In this document: one piece after another, positions 47,728 to 57,192 of the stretch
Position numbering within the stretch: position 1 is the stretch's first letter
Layout of the letters: every line of letters starts with the position of its first letter
Notes under the pieces: generated by a model
Databases searched by the model: none
What the model saw: the letters and a program-made list of their open reading frames with translations, nothing else
What the model was told of the DNA's origin: nothing
Translations under genes and position numbers: made by a program
DNA from: Rhodococcus koreensis
GTDB taxonomy: Bacteria; Actinomycetota; Actinomycetes; Mycobacteriales; Mycobacteriaceae
NCBI RefSeq assembly: GCF_900105905.1
Contig: NZ_FNSV01000005.1
Location: forward strand, 868,001 to 932,000
Length of the DNA stretch: 64,000 nt
Reading direction: 5' to 3'

Positions 47728-49101
47728 TCACCAAGTTTCGGCGGTGCTGCGAGAGGTGGGGGCAATCCCCTTGCTGGTGGCGCCGTGCGTGTTGTTGTGT
47801 CCGCGATGGATTAGTCCGACGCTGACGAGCGCCACCAACGCGAGGAGTACGACGTATGCGGCGAATCTCCACGCGTTGCCGAGTTCTCCGTCGATCAAGG
47901 CCACCATGACGATTGGTGTGAGGCCTCCGACGACCGTGGCGATCTGGTATCCCAACGATGCACCTGAGTACCGCACGTGCGGGGGAAACATCTCCGCGAA
48001 GAGCGCGGCTTGTGGGCCGTAACAGATGCTGATCAAAGCCGACGCGACGACGACGGCCACCCAGATCGGCACAGTGTTCTGCGGGGTCGCTTGGCTGAAA
48101 ATCAACCACATCGGTACGGACCACAGTCCGATCGCCACGACTCCGATCGCGTAGACACGTAGTCTGCCGAAGATGTCCGAGGCGAGCGCAGCCACCGGCA
48201 TGAGAACTACCTGCACACCCGCGCCGACGAGGATGGGTAGCAGGACCTGGGGTGTCGCAATCTTCAGCACCACGTTCGCGTACTGCAACGACGAGATGAT
48301 AGTGGCGTAGAAGATGGCGTTCACGACGATGAACGTGCCTGCCGCTTGCAGAATCGTCGCGAAGTTGTTCCGTACAACTTCGAGCACGGGTGAGGTGGAT
48401 TTCGCCGCGGAAGCAAGGGACGTCTCGGCGGCACGGAATGCCGGGGTTTCCTCGAGGTACCGGTGAATGTAGAGCCCGACTCCGAGCATCACGATGCTGA
48501 TCCAGAACGGTATCCGCCACGCCCACGCCAGGAAGGCGGGTTCACCGACAGTCCCGTTCAACACAAGGAAGACCAGATTTCCCGTGAGCACGCCGATCGG
48601 CACACCGATCTGCGCGAAGCTCCCGTAGAAGCCGCGCCGATTTTCCGGGGCGTACTCGGTGGCAAGGAGCATCGCTCCTCCCCATTGGGCGCCGAGAGAC
48701 AGTCCTTGCGTAACTCTGAGGATGATCAGGAATGTCGGTGCAAGCCAGATCAGTTGGGTGTCCGGGGTAAATCCGATGAGAAACGTCGCGACGGCCATCA
48801 GGACTATCGCGGTGATCAACACCGGCTTGCGGCCGACCTTGTCGCCGAAGTGCCCGGCAATCACACCACCGAATGGCCGGGCAGCGAACGCGACGGCGAA
48901 TGTTGCGAAAGAATTGACTGCGGACACTACCGGGTCCCCGGTATCGAAGAAGGTCTTGTTGAAGACGAGCGCGGCAGCGGTGCCGTAGATGAAGAAGTCG
49001 TACCACTCGAGCGACGAGGCGAGCGCAGCAGCGACCGAGGCCTTCCGGGCTTGGGCGCGGAGGCTGGGCGGGGCGGCAGTGGCGGTGTAAGTCATTGCCA
49101 T
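47728..49101 (-). CDS. MHS-family MFS metabolite:proton symporter
   Basis: A 457-residue twelve-helix transporter. ASSLEWYDFFIYGTAAALVF at helix 1 and GHFGDKVGRKPVL between helices 2 and 3 are MHS hallmarks (shikimate, proline/betaine, dicarboxylate uptake). ATG 49101 or 49095. It is divergent from a MarR regulator that may control it. Substrate not evident. Confidence 0.9.
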   Translation of the reverse strand: MAMTYTATAAPPSLRAQARKASVAAALASSLEWYDFFIYGTAAALVFNKTFFDTGDPVVSAVNSFATFAVAFAARPFGGVIAGHFGDKVGRKPVLITAIVLMAVATFLIGFTPDTQLIWLAPTFLIILRVTQGLSLGAQWGGAMLLATEYAPENRRGFYGSFAQIGVPIGVLTGNLVFLVLNGTVGEPAFLAWAWRIPFWISIVMLGVGLYIHRYLEETPAFRAAETSLASAAKSTSPVLEVVRNNFATILQAAGTFIVVNAIFYATIISSLQYANVVLKIATPQVLLPILVGAGVQVVLMPVAALASDIFGRLRVYAIGVVAIGLWSVPMWLIFSQATPQNTVPIWVAVVVASALISICYGPQAALFAEMFPPHVRYSGASLGYQIATVVGGLTPIVMVALIDGELGNAWRFAAYVVLLALVALVSVGLIHRGHNNTHGATSKGIAPTSRSTAETW

Positions 49102-49282
49102 ACTGTGACCGCCCTCTCACCTGGCGGCGAGATGCGGCGGCGAAGATTGTGAGCATCCACGGGACGATTTGGGTCTGCGTCACAGTCCCGGGGGCGCAGT
49201 CCCTCTCACTTGTGTGGGCGCACAGATGAGTTTGTCACCAATCCACTGGTGACGCAGAACGCCGATTCCTACAGTTCGTTCC

Positions 49283-49759
49283 ATGGTCAATTCATCGGGG
49301 GAACCGCCGAGTCTGCCGGGGAGTGCCGCGGACGTCGACTGCGACCTGGGTTGGTCGGTCAGCACACTTCAGCGCCACTTCAGTGATCTCGTGGCGCCGG
49401 CTGTTGCCGATCTCCCCCATGGCACGCGGGGCTACCAATTGCTGCACACCGTGCTGCGCAAGGAATTGCCGACCCAGATCGGACTTGCCGATTACCTCGG
49501 AATCGATCGCACCGTCATCACCTACGTGATCGATGCCCTGGTAGAAGCTGGTCTCGTCGAGCGAGTACAGGATCCGGCGGACCGTCGTGCCCGCAAGATC
49601 GTCCCGACGGACCGCGGAACCGCTCACCATGCCGCCCTCGAACACGATGTGCGCATCGCCGAAGAGTCCGTCCTCCGCGTGCTCGCCGCGGACGAGCGAG
49701 TTGTATTCCGTTCGCTACTCGGCAGAGTTGCACGTGGTTCCCGCGACGACCTGACCTGA
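49283..49759 (+). CDS. MarR-family regulator
   Basis: A 158-residue winged-helix protein: GYQLLHTVL, IGLADYLGIDRTVITYVIDAL (recognition helix) and the wing DPADRRARKIVPTDRG. Such repressors often sense phenolics or oxidants. It is 33 bp before the DJ-1 gene and likely in one transcript, which suggests control of a stress or detoxification set. Confidence 0.88.
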   Translation: MVNSSGEPPSLPGSAADVDCDLGWSVSTLQRHFSDLVAPAVADLPHGTRGYQLLHTVLRKELPTQIGLADYLGIDRTVITYVIDALVEAGLVERVQDPADRRARKIVPTDRGTAHHAALEHDVRIAEESVLRVLAADERVVFRSLLGRVARGSRDDLT

Positions 49760-49792
49760 CAACACTCAACTCACGACACGAAAGAACAGCAC

Positions 49793-50488
49793 ATGACAAC
49801 TCGTTCGAAGGTTCTCGTCATCGTCACCAGCATCGGCGAGTACGAAAAGGTGGGTTACCGCACCGGTCTGTGGCTCGGGGAACTCACGCACTTCTGGGAT
49901 GTGGCCGAAGAGGCCGGACTGGAACTGACGATCGCCAGCATTGCGGGCGGACGCGTTCCCATCGACCCGGAGAGCCTGTCCCACGATTTCCTCGGCGATC
50001 TTGGAACCGGAAACCGGTATGCGGATCGCGATTTCATGAATCTTCTCGACAAGACCATGTCTGTGGCCGAGGTGGATGCGGCGGACTTCGACGCGATCTA
50101 CCTGACCGGCGGACATGGAGTGATGTTCGACTTCCCGCAGAGCCGGACACTCGCTGAACTGATCGCACAGTTCTACGAGGCCGGGAAGATCGTGTCCGCG
50201 GTGTGCCACGGTCCGACCGGCTTGCTCAATGCCAAAATCGGCGACGACGAATACCTCGTGAAAGACCGCTCGGTGACAGGATTCACGTGGAAGGAGGAGG
50301 AACTTGCACAGCGAGGCGACGCGGTACCGTTCAGTCTGGAAGACGAACTGCGCAGCCGCGGAGCTCGGTTCACCCTCGCACCGAATCCCTTCGACCCGTT
50401 CGTCGTCGAGGACGGCCACCTGATCACCGGGCAGAATCCAAACAGTGCCCGCAAGGTCGGCGAGGCCGTCATCCGCCAGCTCGGCTGA
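49793..50488 (+). CDS. DJ-1/PfpI-family protein I (glyoxalase III/Hsp31-like)
   Basis: A 231-residue DJ-1/PfpI protein. The nucleophile Cys is in SAVCHGPTGLL, the partner Glu is in TSIGEYEK, and a His lies in YLTGGHGVMFDF. These fit the class I glutamine-amidotransferase-like glyoxalase III/chaperone group. Possibly degrades methylglyoxal or reactive aldehydes. A paralogue lies convergently downstream. Confidence 0.9.
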   Translation: MTTRSKVLVIVTSIGEYEKVGYRTGLWLGELTHFWDVAEEAGLELTIASIAGGRVPIDPESLSHDFLGDLGTGNRYADRDFMNLLDKTMSVAEVDAADFDAIYLTGGHGVMFDFPQSRTLAELIAQFYEAGKIVSAVCHGPTGLLNAKIGDDEYLVKDRSVTGFTWKEEELAQRGDAVPFSLEDELRSRGARFTLAPNPFDPFVVEDGHLITGQNPNSARKVGEAVIRQLG

Positions 50489-50497
50489 GTGTGGCCG

Positions 50498-50529
50498 CCG
50501 GCCAGGAGTCCGTCGCGACTCCTGGCCGG
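50498..50529. terminator. Bidirectional terminator between the two DJ-1 genes
   Basis: CCGGCCAGGAGTC (50498-50510) and GACTCCTGGCCGG (50517-50529), a perfect 13-bp stem with a 6-nt loop, in the gap between convergent genes. Confidence 0.78.
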
Positions 50530-50555
50530 TGGGCCGCTTGATGCGTGGCCGGATT

Positions 50556-51254
50556 TCAGGTTGACTGAAGCGCCTTCACGACCGCTTCAGCGACTGCGCG
50601 GGCACTCCCGGGGTTCTGCCCGGTGATCAGGCGACCGTCTTCGACGACGTAGGTCTCGAAGGGTTTGTCGGCCATGCTGTAGTTGGCACCCAATTTCTTC
50701 AGCTCGTCCTGCAATCGGAAGGGGACAGCATCGGCTCGCTGCGCCGCCTCTTCTTCCGGCCATGAAAATCCGGTGACATTCTTTCCCTTGACCAGCGGAT
50801 CCCCATTCCCGAGCGGCACATTGAGCAGACCGGCCGGGCCGTGACAGACGGCGGACACGACGCGGCCGGTGTCGTAGAACTTGGCCGTCACGGCACCCAA
50901 TGCGTCACCCCGGAAGTCGAACATGACACCGTGCCCACCGGTGAAGTAGATGGCGGCGTAGTCCCCTACATCGACGTCGGTAACCTTCATCGTATCGTCG
51001 AGCAGAGTCATGAACTCGCGATCGCGGTACCGCTTGCCTGTTCCGAGTTCGTCGAGGACGTCGTGGGCGAGGCTTTCCGGATCGATGGGGACGAATCCTC
51101 CTACCGGGCTGGCAATGTCCACCTGACAGCCGTGATCGGTGACGTAATCGTAGAAATGCGTCAGTTCTCCCAGCCATAACCCCGTGCGGTAGCCGACCTT
51201 CTCGTATTGCCCTGCGTTGGTCACGATGACCAGGATTCGAGTCGATTCCGACAT
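50556..51254 (-). CDS. DJ-1/PfpI-family protein II
   Basis: A 232-residue paralogue of the preceding gene (both share YEKVGYRTGLWLGELTHF and LITGQNP). Nucleophile Cys in SAVCHGPAGLL. Gene order (minus strand) places it after the GMC oxidoreductase, with only 66 bp between, so the two are probably co-transcribed: the GMC enzyme may make an aldehyde that this protein detoxifies. Confidence 0.9.
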   Translation of the reverse strand: MSESTRILVIVTNAGQYEKVGYRTGLWLGELTHFYDYVTDHGCQVDIASPVGGFVPIDPESLAHDVLDELGTGKRYRDREFMTLLDDTMKVTDVDVGDYAAIYFTGGHGVMFDFRGDALGAVTAKFYDTGRVVSAVCHGPAGLLNVPLGNGDPLVKGKNVTGFSWPEEEAAQRADAVPFRLQDELKKLGANYSMADKPFETYVVEDGRLITGQNPGSARAVAEAVVKALQST

Positions 51255-51320
51255 GTTGTACGCCTTCTCTCGCGGAAAACAAAATTCACAGTGGTGGGCG
51301 TGGAGCGCGATGCAACGCGG

Positions 51321-53153
51321 CTATCCGGAGTACTCGGCGAGGATGGTGTCGGATGCCTTCTCCGACACCATCCATACCGCCGCGGCAATGAAGAAGCCAG
51401 GGATGCGGGGAAATACCGATGCATCGACAACGCGGAGTCCCTCGACTCCGCGCACCCGAAACCGTCCGTCCAGAACAGCCATCGGGTCGTCGTCGGCCCC
51501 GATCTTGCACGAGCAGGACGCGTGATGGCCCCACGCCTGTTGCCGAATGTAGTTACCTATCTCCTCCCTCGTGCGGACGCTGGGACCGGGTAGAACCTCG
51601 TGTGCGACGAATCCGCGCAGTCGGGCACTCAAGGCGCGTGCGAATTCGACACCGTCGACCACCGCGGCCAGGTCGTCACCGCCGTCGTCGCTTCCTTCGG
51701 CGAAATAGTTGAAACAGATGTCCGGGGTGTCGAAGGGGTCAGGGGACCGCAATCGGACGCTGCCGGCGGTGTTGTTCGTGTGTGCTTTGAGAACGACCCA
51801 CGAAATGCTGTTGTGACTCTTCGTGAAATCGCTCGAGTAACCCGGGTAGTAGCCGCGGAAGAACACCGGTAGCGAGAAGACGAACAAGTCGGGGTCGTCG
51901 TGGGCACTGCTCGACCGTTTGACGTATGCGGCGAGAGTGCCATTGGTCGTGTAGGGCCCGGTGCGTTTGTCGCGCCACTCGGTGAAGAGGCCATCAGGGT
52001 GCTCTCCACGTTTGGGCGCATCCAGGGTCGAACCCTCGAAAATGGGGTAGTTGTGGGCTGTTTCGTCGACAACGGTGATCTCGTATCGATCCTGGAGGTT
52101 CTCCCCGACTCCGGGCAGGTCGACTACCACGTCGATTCCGAACGATTCGAGTTCGGCGCGTGGTCCGATCCCTGAGAGTTTGAGGAGCTGGGGAGTATTG
52201 AACGCGCCCGCGCAGATGATCACTTCGGCGGTGGCGGTCGCAATCCGGCGCCGTGCGATAGAGGTTCCGTCCGTCTGTCTCGCTCGGGGGTCGGCGCGGT
52301 ACACGTGCCGCCCACGTATGTATTCGACGCCGACGGCTCTCGTTCCGTCGAACACGATCTTGGTGGCGAGTGCCGAATATTCGATGTGTAAGTTCTGCGG
52401 ATGGTCGCGTTGCGCGCCGAGGATTCGCTCGCGGCTCCCGTTGCGGACGCCGTCGGTGACGGCGACCGGGATGAATATCATCCCGGTTCCTCCGGACTTG
52501 ACGACCCGCCAGTCGTTGGGATCTTGCGGGGGTTCCCGCCAGTCTTCGTCGGGCGGTTCGTGCTCGCGGGATGCCTGGTCCATGGTGTCGATGATGTCGA
52601 GGAAGTAGGGTTCACGGCCGCCGGCCTCAGGGTCGGCACGCGTGGTTCCCAGCCACCCGCTGTAGCCGTGACGTGCGGGATTGTTCTCCGGAGGGTCCGC
52701 TCCGGGTGTCGTCGGGTCCCGCCACCGCTCGATTCGTTCGAACAGAGGCCGCATCCGTTCGGCACGCCACGAGTCGTCGCCGACGGTGGTCGCTATCCGG
52801 TCCCAGTCGCTGTTGTGGGGACAGACGGTGATCATGGCGCTGATTGCGGTACTCCCGCCGAGCGTCCCGCCTCGCGGGTACAGAACGCCGCCGCGGTCGG
52901 GCGTATGTTTCGGATCTTCGGCCTGCGCGTGGTCGTCTCGATAGTGACGGACGAAGTAGTCCCAGCGCATGTCTTCGTCCTCCGATGCCTGGGCATGGAA
53001 GATCGGCGCCTGGTAGTAGACGCAGGAGTGGTCGTCACCAGCCTCGAGCAGGAGCACTCGATGTCCCGCGGCGGCGAGGTTGGCCGCGAGTGGGCCTCCA
53101 CCGGCACCCGACCCGACGATCACGAACTCGTATTCCGACTCGGTAAGACTCAT
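51321..53153 (-). CDS. GMC oxidoreductase (choline/alcohol dehydrogenase-like)
   Basis: A 610-residue GMC flavoenzyme: GSGAGGGPLAANLA (residues about 14-27), GGTLGGSTAISAM, GAFNTPQLLKLSGIGP and a C-terminal active-site His in WGHHASCSCKIG. Long insert regions distinguish it from the GMC at 15704. Expected to oxidise an alcohol to an aldehyde or ketone in the cytoplasm. Followed by a DJ-1 gene and preceded by an ABM gene in the same direction. Confidence 0.9.
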   Translation of the reverse strand: MSLTESEYEFVIVGSGAGGGPLAANLAAAGHRVLLLEAGDDHSCVYYQAPIFHAQASEDEDMRWDYFVRHYRDDHAQAEDPKHTPDRGGVLYPRGGTLGGSTAISAMITVCPHNSDWDRIATTVGDDSWRAERMRPLFERIERWRDPTTPGADPPENNPARHGYSGWLGTTRADPEAGGREPYFLDIIDTMDQASREHEPPDEDWREPPQDPNDWRVVKSGGTGMIFIPVAVTDGVRNGSRERILGAQRDHPQNLHIEYSALATKIVFDGTRAVGVEYIRGRHVYRADPRARQTDGTSIARRRIATATAEVIICAGAFNTPQLLKLSGIGPRAELESFGIDVVVDLPGVGENLQDRYEITVVDETAHNYPIFEGSTLDAPKRGEHPDGLFTEWRDKRTGPYTTNGTLAAYVKRSSSAHDDPDLFVFSLPVFFRGYYPGYSSDFTKSHNSISWVVLKAHTNNTAGSVRLRSPDPFDTPDICFNYFAEGSDDGGDDLAAVVDGVEFARALSARLRGFVAHEVLPGPSVRTREEIGNYIRQQAWGHHASCSCKIGADDDPMAVLDGRFRVRGVEGLRVVDASVFPRIPGFFIAAAVWMVSEKASDTILAEYSG

Positions 53154-53276
53154 GGATGCTCCCGTCGAACGATTCCACGGCGCGTGCCTCCTGCCACATT
53201 ATTCGCCGCTCGGATCGCCCTGTCGTCGATTCATGTCGCAGAGCTGCCTGCGCAGGATGTGGCTCCAACAGGACTT

Positions 53277-53573
53277 TCAGAATCCGAGCACGACCTGGTC
53301 GAGGTGTTCGACGACCGGACTCGCGGCGAAGAACTCCCCGACCAGGACACGCCAGTGCCCGAACGTGGGAGAGTTCCGGAATTCGGTGTGCTGGTCGATC
53401 GTGCCCCACTCCACGACCAACCAATATCGGTTCGGGACCTCGACAGACCGGTATAAGCGAATGCCCGTACACCCTGCGGTGGCGTCGAACAGTGCAACCG
53501 CTCTTCCGACCGCCGCTTCGAACGAGTCGGCCGTTCCGGCGTCGACATCGATTTGTGCGAGTTCGCGAACCAT
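53277..53573 (-). CDS. ABM-domain (antibiotic biosynthesis monooxygenase-like) protein
   Basis: A 98-residue ferredoxin-like dimeric alpha-beta barrel: VRELAQIDVDAGTADSFE, GCTGIRLYRSVEVPNRYWLV and WGTIDQHTEF. Such proteins are small cofactor-free monooxygenases, isomerases or heme/quinone-handling proteins. ATG 53573 has GAGGGG upstream. Probably transcribed with the GMC gene 123 bp downstream. Confidence 0.82.
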   Translation of the reverse strand: MVRELAQIDVDAGTADSFEAAVGRAVALFDATAGCTGIRLYRSVEVPNRYWLVVEWGTIDQHTEFRNSPTFGHWRVLVGEFFAASPVVEHLDQVVLGF

Positions 53574-53915
53574 GACACCCCTCGGGAATCGACAAGCACC
53601 CATGTGCAGTGGCCCGATGGACGCACCACCGACACGATAGGCAGACTGATCCGGTCGGACACAGTGCCCGAATCACAGACTGCCCTGTGAACGATCGACA
53701 ACGGCCGGGCATCGATGTGGGCCACTATCCACGCCCGACACCCTGGGCGCCGGCAGTGATCCCGGCGCGGGTACGTTGACCGACACCAAGGCCTTATGCG
53801 ACCGGACGCCGCAGCACCGGGCTAGCGTGTGAGGTATCCACAATTCCGAACGGCACCCAGGTATGGCGTGTGGTGTCGTACCGGGACGCACGTCGTCTTC
53901 GGCACTTCGATAGGG
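53574..53915. other. Divergent promoter region, no gene supported
   Basis: About 340 bp between the ABM gene (minus) and the PucR-type regulator (plus). Short frames overlap without domain signals. Probably regulatory. Confidence 0.4.
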
Positions 53916-55202
53916 GTGACGCCCGTGGTCGACCGACCGCACTCCGACGCACAGAACCTCACGTGCGAACTCGCACAGCACGTCGAGGACACCGTGCACG
54001 AGGTAGCCGCACTCGCCGCGACACGGATCTGCGAGCAGGTGCCGAGTTATCGGGACAATGCCGATCCCGGTTTGCGGGAGGACGTCGCAGCTCACTGCCG
54101 CGATGTCTTCGACACCTTCGCGCACAGTCTGGCGCAGGACCGATTCCCGTCGCGCGACGATTTCCGGATCACCGGAAACCACGCCCTGCGCCGGGTGACA
54201 CAGTCGATTCCGCTCGCCGACTTCCTCCAGGCGTTCCGGATCAGCCAGTCGACCCTCTGGGAGAGCGTCCTCGAAATCGCCCGGCAACACCCCGACCTTC
54301 AGGCCGCGGCGACCGACTCCGTCAAATTCATCATGGGCGTGATCGAAGCGGGCAGCACGATCGCCGCAGAAGGGTACCTGGAGGCGCAGCAGTTCCTACT
54401 CGCGGACGCGGCCAGGGCGGCGCGGGACCTCGTCGACGACCTGCTCGCCGGCAAGACTCCCACCGTGGGTTCCCGGCAGGCGACGCTGCGGACCGCGGGA
54501 CTCGAACTCGGCTCGGCGATCGTTGTCGCTTCCGGTCTCGCGGCCTCGGACGGGGGAAGCCGACAGGCAATCGTCCGTGCGTTGGGCGTCACGGGCGCAG
54601 ACCACACCCGTACCCGCGGCCTGATCGCCTTCCGGCACGGGGAATTCATCGGGATCTTCCCGGCGGATGACGGCAGCAGCGACACGGTCACCCAGAGCCT
54701 GTCTCATGCCTTCGACACCTTGCGCGCACAGCGCATCGAACTCACGATCGGCATCAGCACGGTGCACCGCGGTCTCGGTGCAGTGCCTCGGGCCTACGGC
54801 GAAGCCGTCACCGCCCGCGAAGCGTTGTCCGACAGCCCGGGCGTCAAGCCGCTGAACGATCTGACAAGTTTCGAATACCTCATCACCAAACGCGACGACA
54901 CCGCGCGCCGTCTCATCGATCCCGCAGTCCGGCGTTTCGTGGAAGACGACCTTGCCGCCGATCGCGTGTACATCGACACCCTGGAGGCCTATGCCAAGGC
55001 CAACCTCAATGCGAAGGCGGCAGCCGAGACACTGTATGTCCACGGCAACACCGCCTACTACCGGCTGGACCGTATCGCGGAGCGGACCGGAAAGGACCTT
55101 CGGCGCTTCGACGACGTCCTGGATCTCCTCGTCGCCGTCAAGTTGCTCACCCCGCACGCGCGCCAGGACACTCCGCGTGGTCCGTCCAGTCGCGAGTCCT
55201 GA
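53916..55202 (+). CDS. PucR/CdaR-type regulator
   Basis: About 428 residues from GTG 53916 (GTG 53925 fits GGGG better; the frame is open to 53829). An N-terminal helical RsbRD-like sensor domain, a GGDEF-like central domain and the C-terminal PucR helix-turn-helix (LEAYAKANLNAKAAAETLYVHGNTAYYRLDRI). Members activate catabolic operons. It faces the ABM-GMC-DJ-1 unit and likely regulates it. Confidence 0.87.
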   Translation: MTPVVDRPHSDAQNLTCELAQHVEDTVHEVAALAATRICEQVPSYRDNADPGLREDVAAHCRDVFDTFAHSLAQDRFPSRDDFRITGNHALRRVTQSIPLADFLQAFRISQSTLWESVLEIARQHPDLQAAATDSVKFIMGVIEAGSTIAAEGYLEAQQFLLADAARAARDLVDDLLAGKTPTVGSRQATLRTAGLELGSAIVVASGLAASDGGSRQAIVRALGVTGADHTRTRGLIAFRHGEFIGIFPADDGSSDTVTQSLSHAFDTLRAQRIELTIGISTVHRGLGAVPRAYGEAVTAREALSDSPGVKPLNDLTSFEYLITKRDDTARRLIDPAVRRFVEDDLAADRVYIDTLEAYAKANLNAKAAAETLYVHGNTAYYRLDRIAERTGKDLRRFDDVLDLLVAVKLLTPHARQDTPRGPSSRES

Positions 55203-55313
55203 GCTCTCGGAGGTAGAGCGGCTGCCGGTGCTTCACCATCGTGTGTTCGGTTTGTTGTCCGGGTACCAATTCGGTTGGTACTGCACCACGAAATCGCCCG
55301 CGGACCGTTCGCA

Positions 55314-55883
55314 TCACCCCGTTTCTGTGATCCGATCCAGTTCGGCGACGAGTGTTTCCGGAAATCCGGCGTCGACGGTGTCGGGTTCGAAGGTGATGCG
55401 ATAAATGATGGGGGCAACGAGGTGGTCCATGATCTGCCGCACACTGGGAGTGAACTGACCGTGCGCGTGCGCACGCTCGACGAGTCGCTCCGCTTCGTCT
55501 CGGCGCGATGCCAGGCAGTTGGTCTCGCCGTCGTCGGCGAGCACGGCGGAGGCCCGCAACAGTGACGCCTTCGTCGGGCGAGCGAGGTGTCCGTACAACT
55601 CCCGTGCCCACGCCCGCAGGTCGTCGCCGATGTTCCCGGTATCGGGGAGCGGCCGATCGGGGTCCAAGCGCAGTGTTGCAACCTCGGCCACGAGACTTCC
55701 GACGTCCCCCCATCGTCGGTAGATGCTCGAGGGGCTCACGCCCGCACGAGCAGCGACAGCCGGCACGGTGACCTTGTCCGCGCCGCTCTCGGCGATCAGA
55801 TCCTCGACGGCGTCGCGTACCGCCGCGATGACCAGTGCGCTTCGGCCGCCGGTGCGGCGGGTGGGAACAGAATCGGACGACAT
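55314..55883 (-). CDS. TetR-family repressor
   Basis: A 189-residue TetR protein: helix-turn-helix VTVPAVAARAGVSPSSIYRRW (residues 38-58) and a C-terminal domain of the TetR_C type (PIIYRITFEPD). It is divergent from an MFS exporter, separated by 91 bp holding two operator copies. Classical efflux repressor arrangement. Confidence 0.9.
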   Translation of the reverse strand: MSSDSVPTRRTGGRSALVIAAVRDAVEDLIAESGADKVTVPAVAARAGVSPSSIYRRWGDVGSLVAEVATLRLDPDRPLPDTGNIGDDLRAWARELYGHLARPTKASLLRASAVLADDGETNCLASRRDEAERLVERAHAHGQFTPSVRQIMDHLVAPIIYRITFEPDTVDAGFPETLVAELDRITETG

Positions 55884-55890
55884 GAGGTTA

Positions 55891-55968
55891 CTTTAACGCA
55901 CAGTAGTTTGCTTTAAGGGTTCGATGCGATCTAGGGTCATCCTTAATGCACATATCTTCGCCTTAAGG
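55891..55968. promoter_or_regulatory. Two operator copies, 50 bp apart, in the TetR/MFS promoter
   Basis: Copy 1 at 55891-55918 and copy 2 at 55941-55968 share 28-bp imperfect palindromes of the form CYTTAAYGCACA-N5-TYGCYTTAAGG. Their starts are exactly 50 bp apart (nearly five helical turns). Copy 1 is beside the tetR start; copy 2 reaches the ribosome site of the MFS gene. Confidence 0.75.
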
Positions 55969-55974
55969 AGAGGG

Positions 55975-57192
55975 ATGTCCACCTCCATCCACACGCGCGA
56001 GCGCACCGCACGAACTTCCGGAGTCCTCGCCCTGCCGCTGTTGAGCGTGGAACTGCTCGCGTTCTTCTTCGCAGCGAGCGCTCCCTCGCCGCTGTTCGTC
56101 GTCTTCCAGAACCGCTGGTCCCTGGGCGCGTCCACCCTCACCATCATCTTCGCCGTGTACGCGATCGCGTTGCTGGTCGCACTGTTGACGGCCGGCGCCG
56201 TGTCCGACCACATCGGACGAAAACCAGTCGTCGTCACCGGCATTCTCGTACAGGTCGGCGCCATGGCCATGTTCGTCGCGGCCGATGACGTCCACTGGAT
56301 CATCGCCGCACGAATCGTGCAGGGACTCGCGACGGGCATCGTCACCGGCGCCCTGACCGCGGCGATCGTCGAGGCAGCCCCACCGGACAAGAAGCACATC
56401 GGAGCCATGCTGGGCAGCGTCTCGCCACTTGCCGGCCTCGCGCTCGGCGCGCTCAGTTCCGGGTTGATCCTTCAGTTCTCCGACACGCCGGTGCTGTCGA
56501 CCTTCATCCCACTCGCCGTGTTCTTCGCCGTCGCCAGCGTGCTGACCTTCTTCATCCCCGAATCGGCTACACCGCGCCCGGGCGCCCTCACCTCGCTCAT
56601 CCCCCGAGTGTCGATTCCACCCGCGGCCCGCACGGTCTTTCTCGCCAGCGTCCCGGCCATCATCAGCGTGTGGATGCTCGGAGGTCTCTACCTCTCCCTG
56701 ATCCCGTCGACGATGACCGAGATTCTGCACATCCACGCAGGACTCGCCAGCGGGGTTGCCATCGCCGTTCTCAACGGAGTGGGCGCACTGGCCCCCATCA
56801 TTCTGCGCAAACGTGACAGCCGAACCACCACGCTCATCGGTGCAGGTGCGCTGGCGGCGGGAGTGACAATCGCAATGTCCGGCGTCGTCTTCGGCTCCGG
56901 CCCCGTGTTCTTCATCGGCACCTCAGTGGCCGGCGTCGGCTTCGGGTCCGCCTTCTCCGGCAGCATTCAACGCCTCAGCCCACTCGTGCAACCCCACCAG
57001 CGTGCCGAGTTGTTTGCGGCGCTGTATGTCGTCAGCTATCTATCATTCAGCATTCCAGCCATCATCGCCGGCCGCATGGTCGCACCGTTCGGCTTACTGC
57101 AGACCGAACTCGTCTACGGCGCGGTCCTCGTCACGATGGCGCTTGCCGCCCTGATCACCGGTCTCGTCCCTGGACCTGCCCGGCGACAGTAA
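55975..57192 (+). CDS. MFS drug-efflux-like transporter
   Basis: A 405-residue MFS protein with twelve hydrophobic segments. SDHIGRKPVVVTG is the signature loop between helices 2 and 3; the extended helix-5 stretch (QGLATGIVTGALTAAIVEAAPP) resembles drug exporters of the DHA1 type. AAGGAGAGGG precedes ATG 55975. Regulated by the divergent TetR. Confidence 0.9.
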   Translation: MSTSIHTRERTARTSGVLALPLLSVELLAFFFAASAPSPLFVVFQNRWSLGASTLTIIFAVYAIALLVALLTAGAVSDHIGRKPVVVTGILVQVGAMAMFVAADDVHWIIAARIVQGLATGIVTGALTAAIVEAAPPDKKHIGAMLGSVSPLAGLALGALSSGLILQFSDTPVLSTFIPLAVFFAVASVLTFFIPESATPRPGALTSLIPRVSIPPAARTVFLASVPAIISVWMLGGLYLSLIPSTMTEILHIHAGLASGVAIAVLNGVGALAPIILRKRDSRTTTLIGAGALAAGVTIAMSGVVFGSGPVFFIGTSVAGVGFGSAFSGSIQRLSPLVQPHQRAELFAALYVVSYLSFSIPAIIAGRMVAPFGLLQTELVYGAVLVTMALAALITGLVPGPARRQ

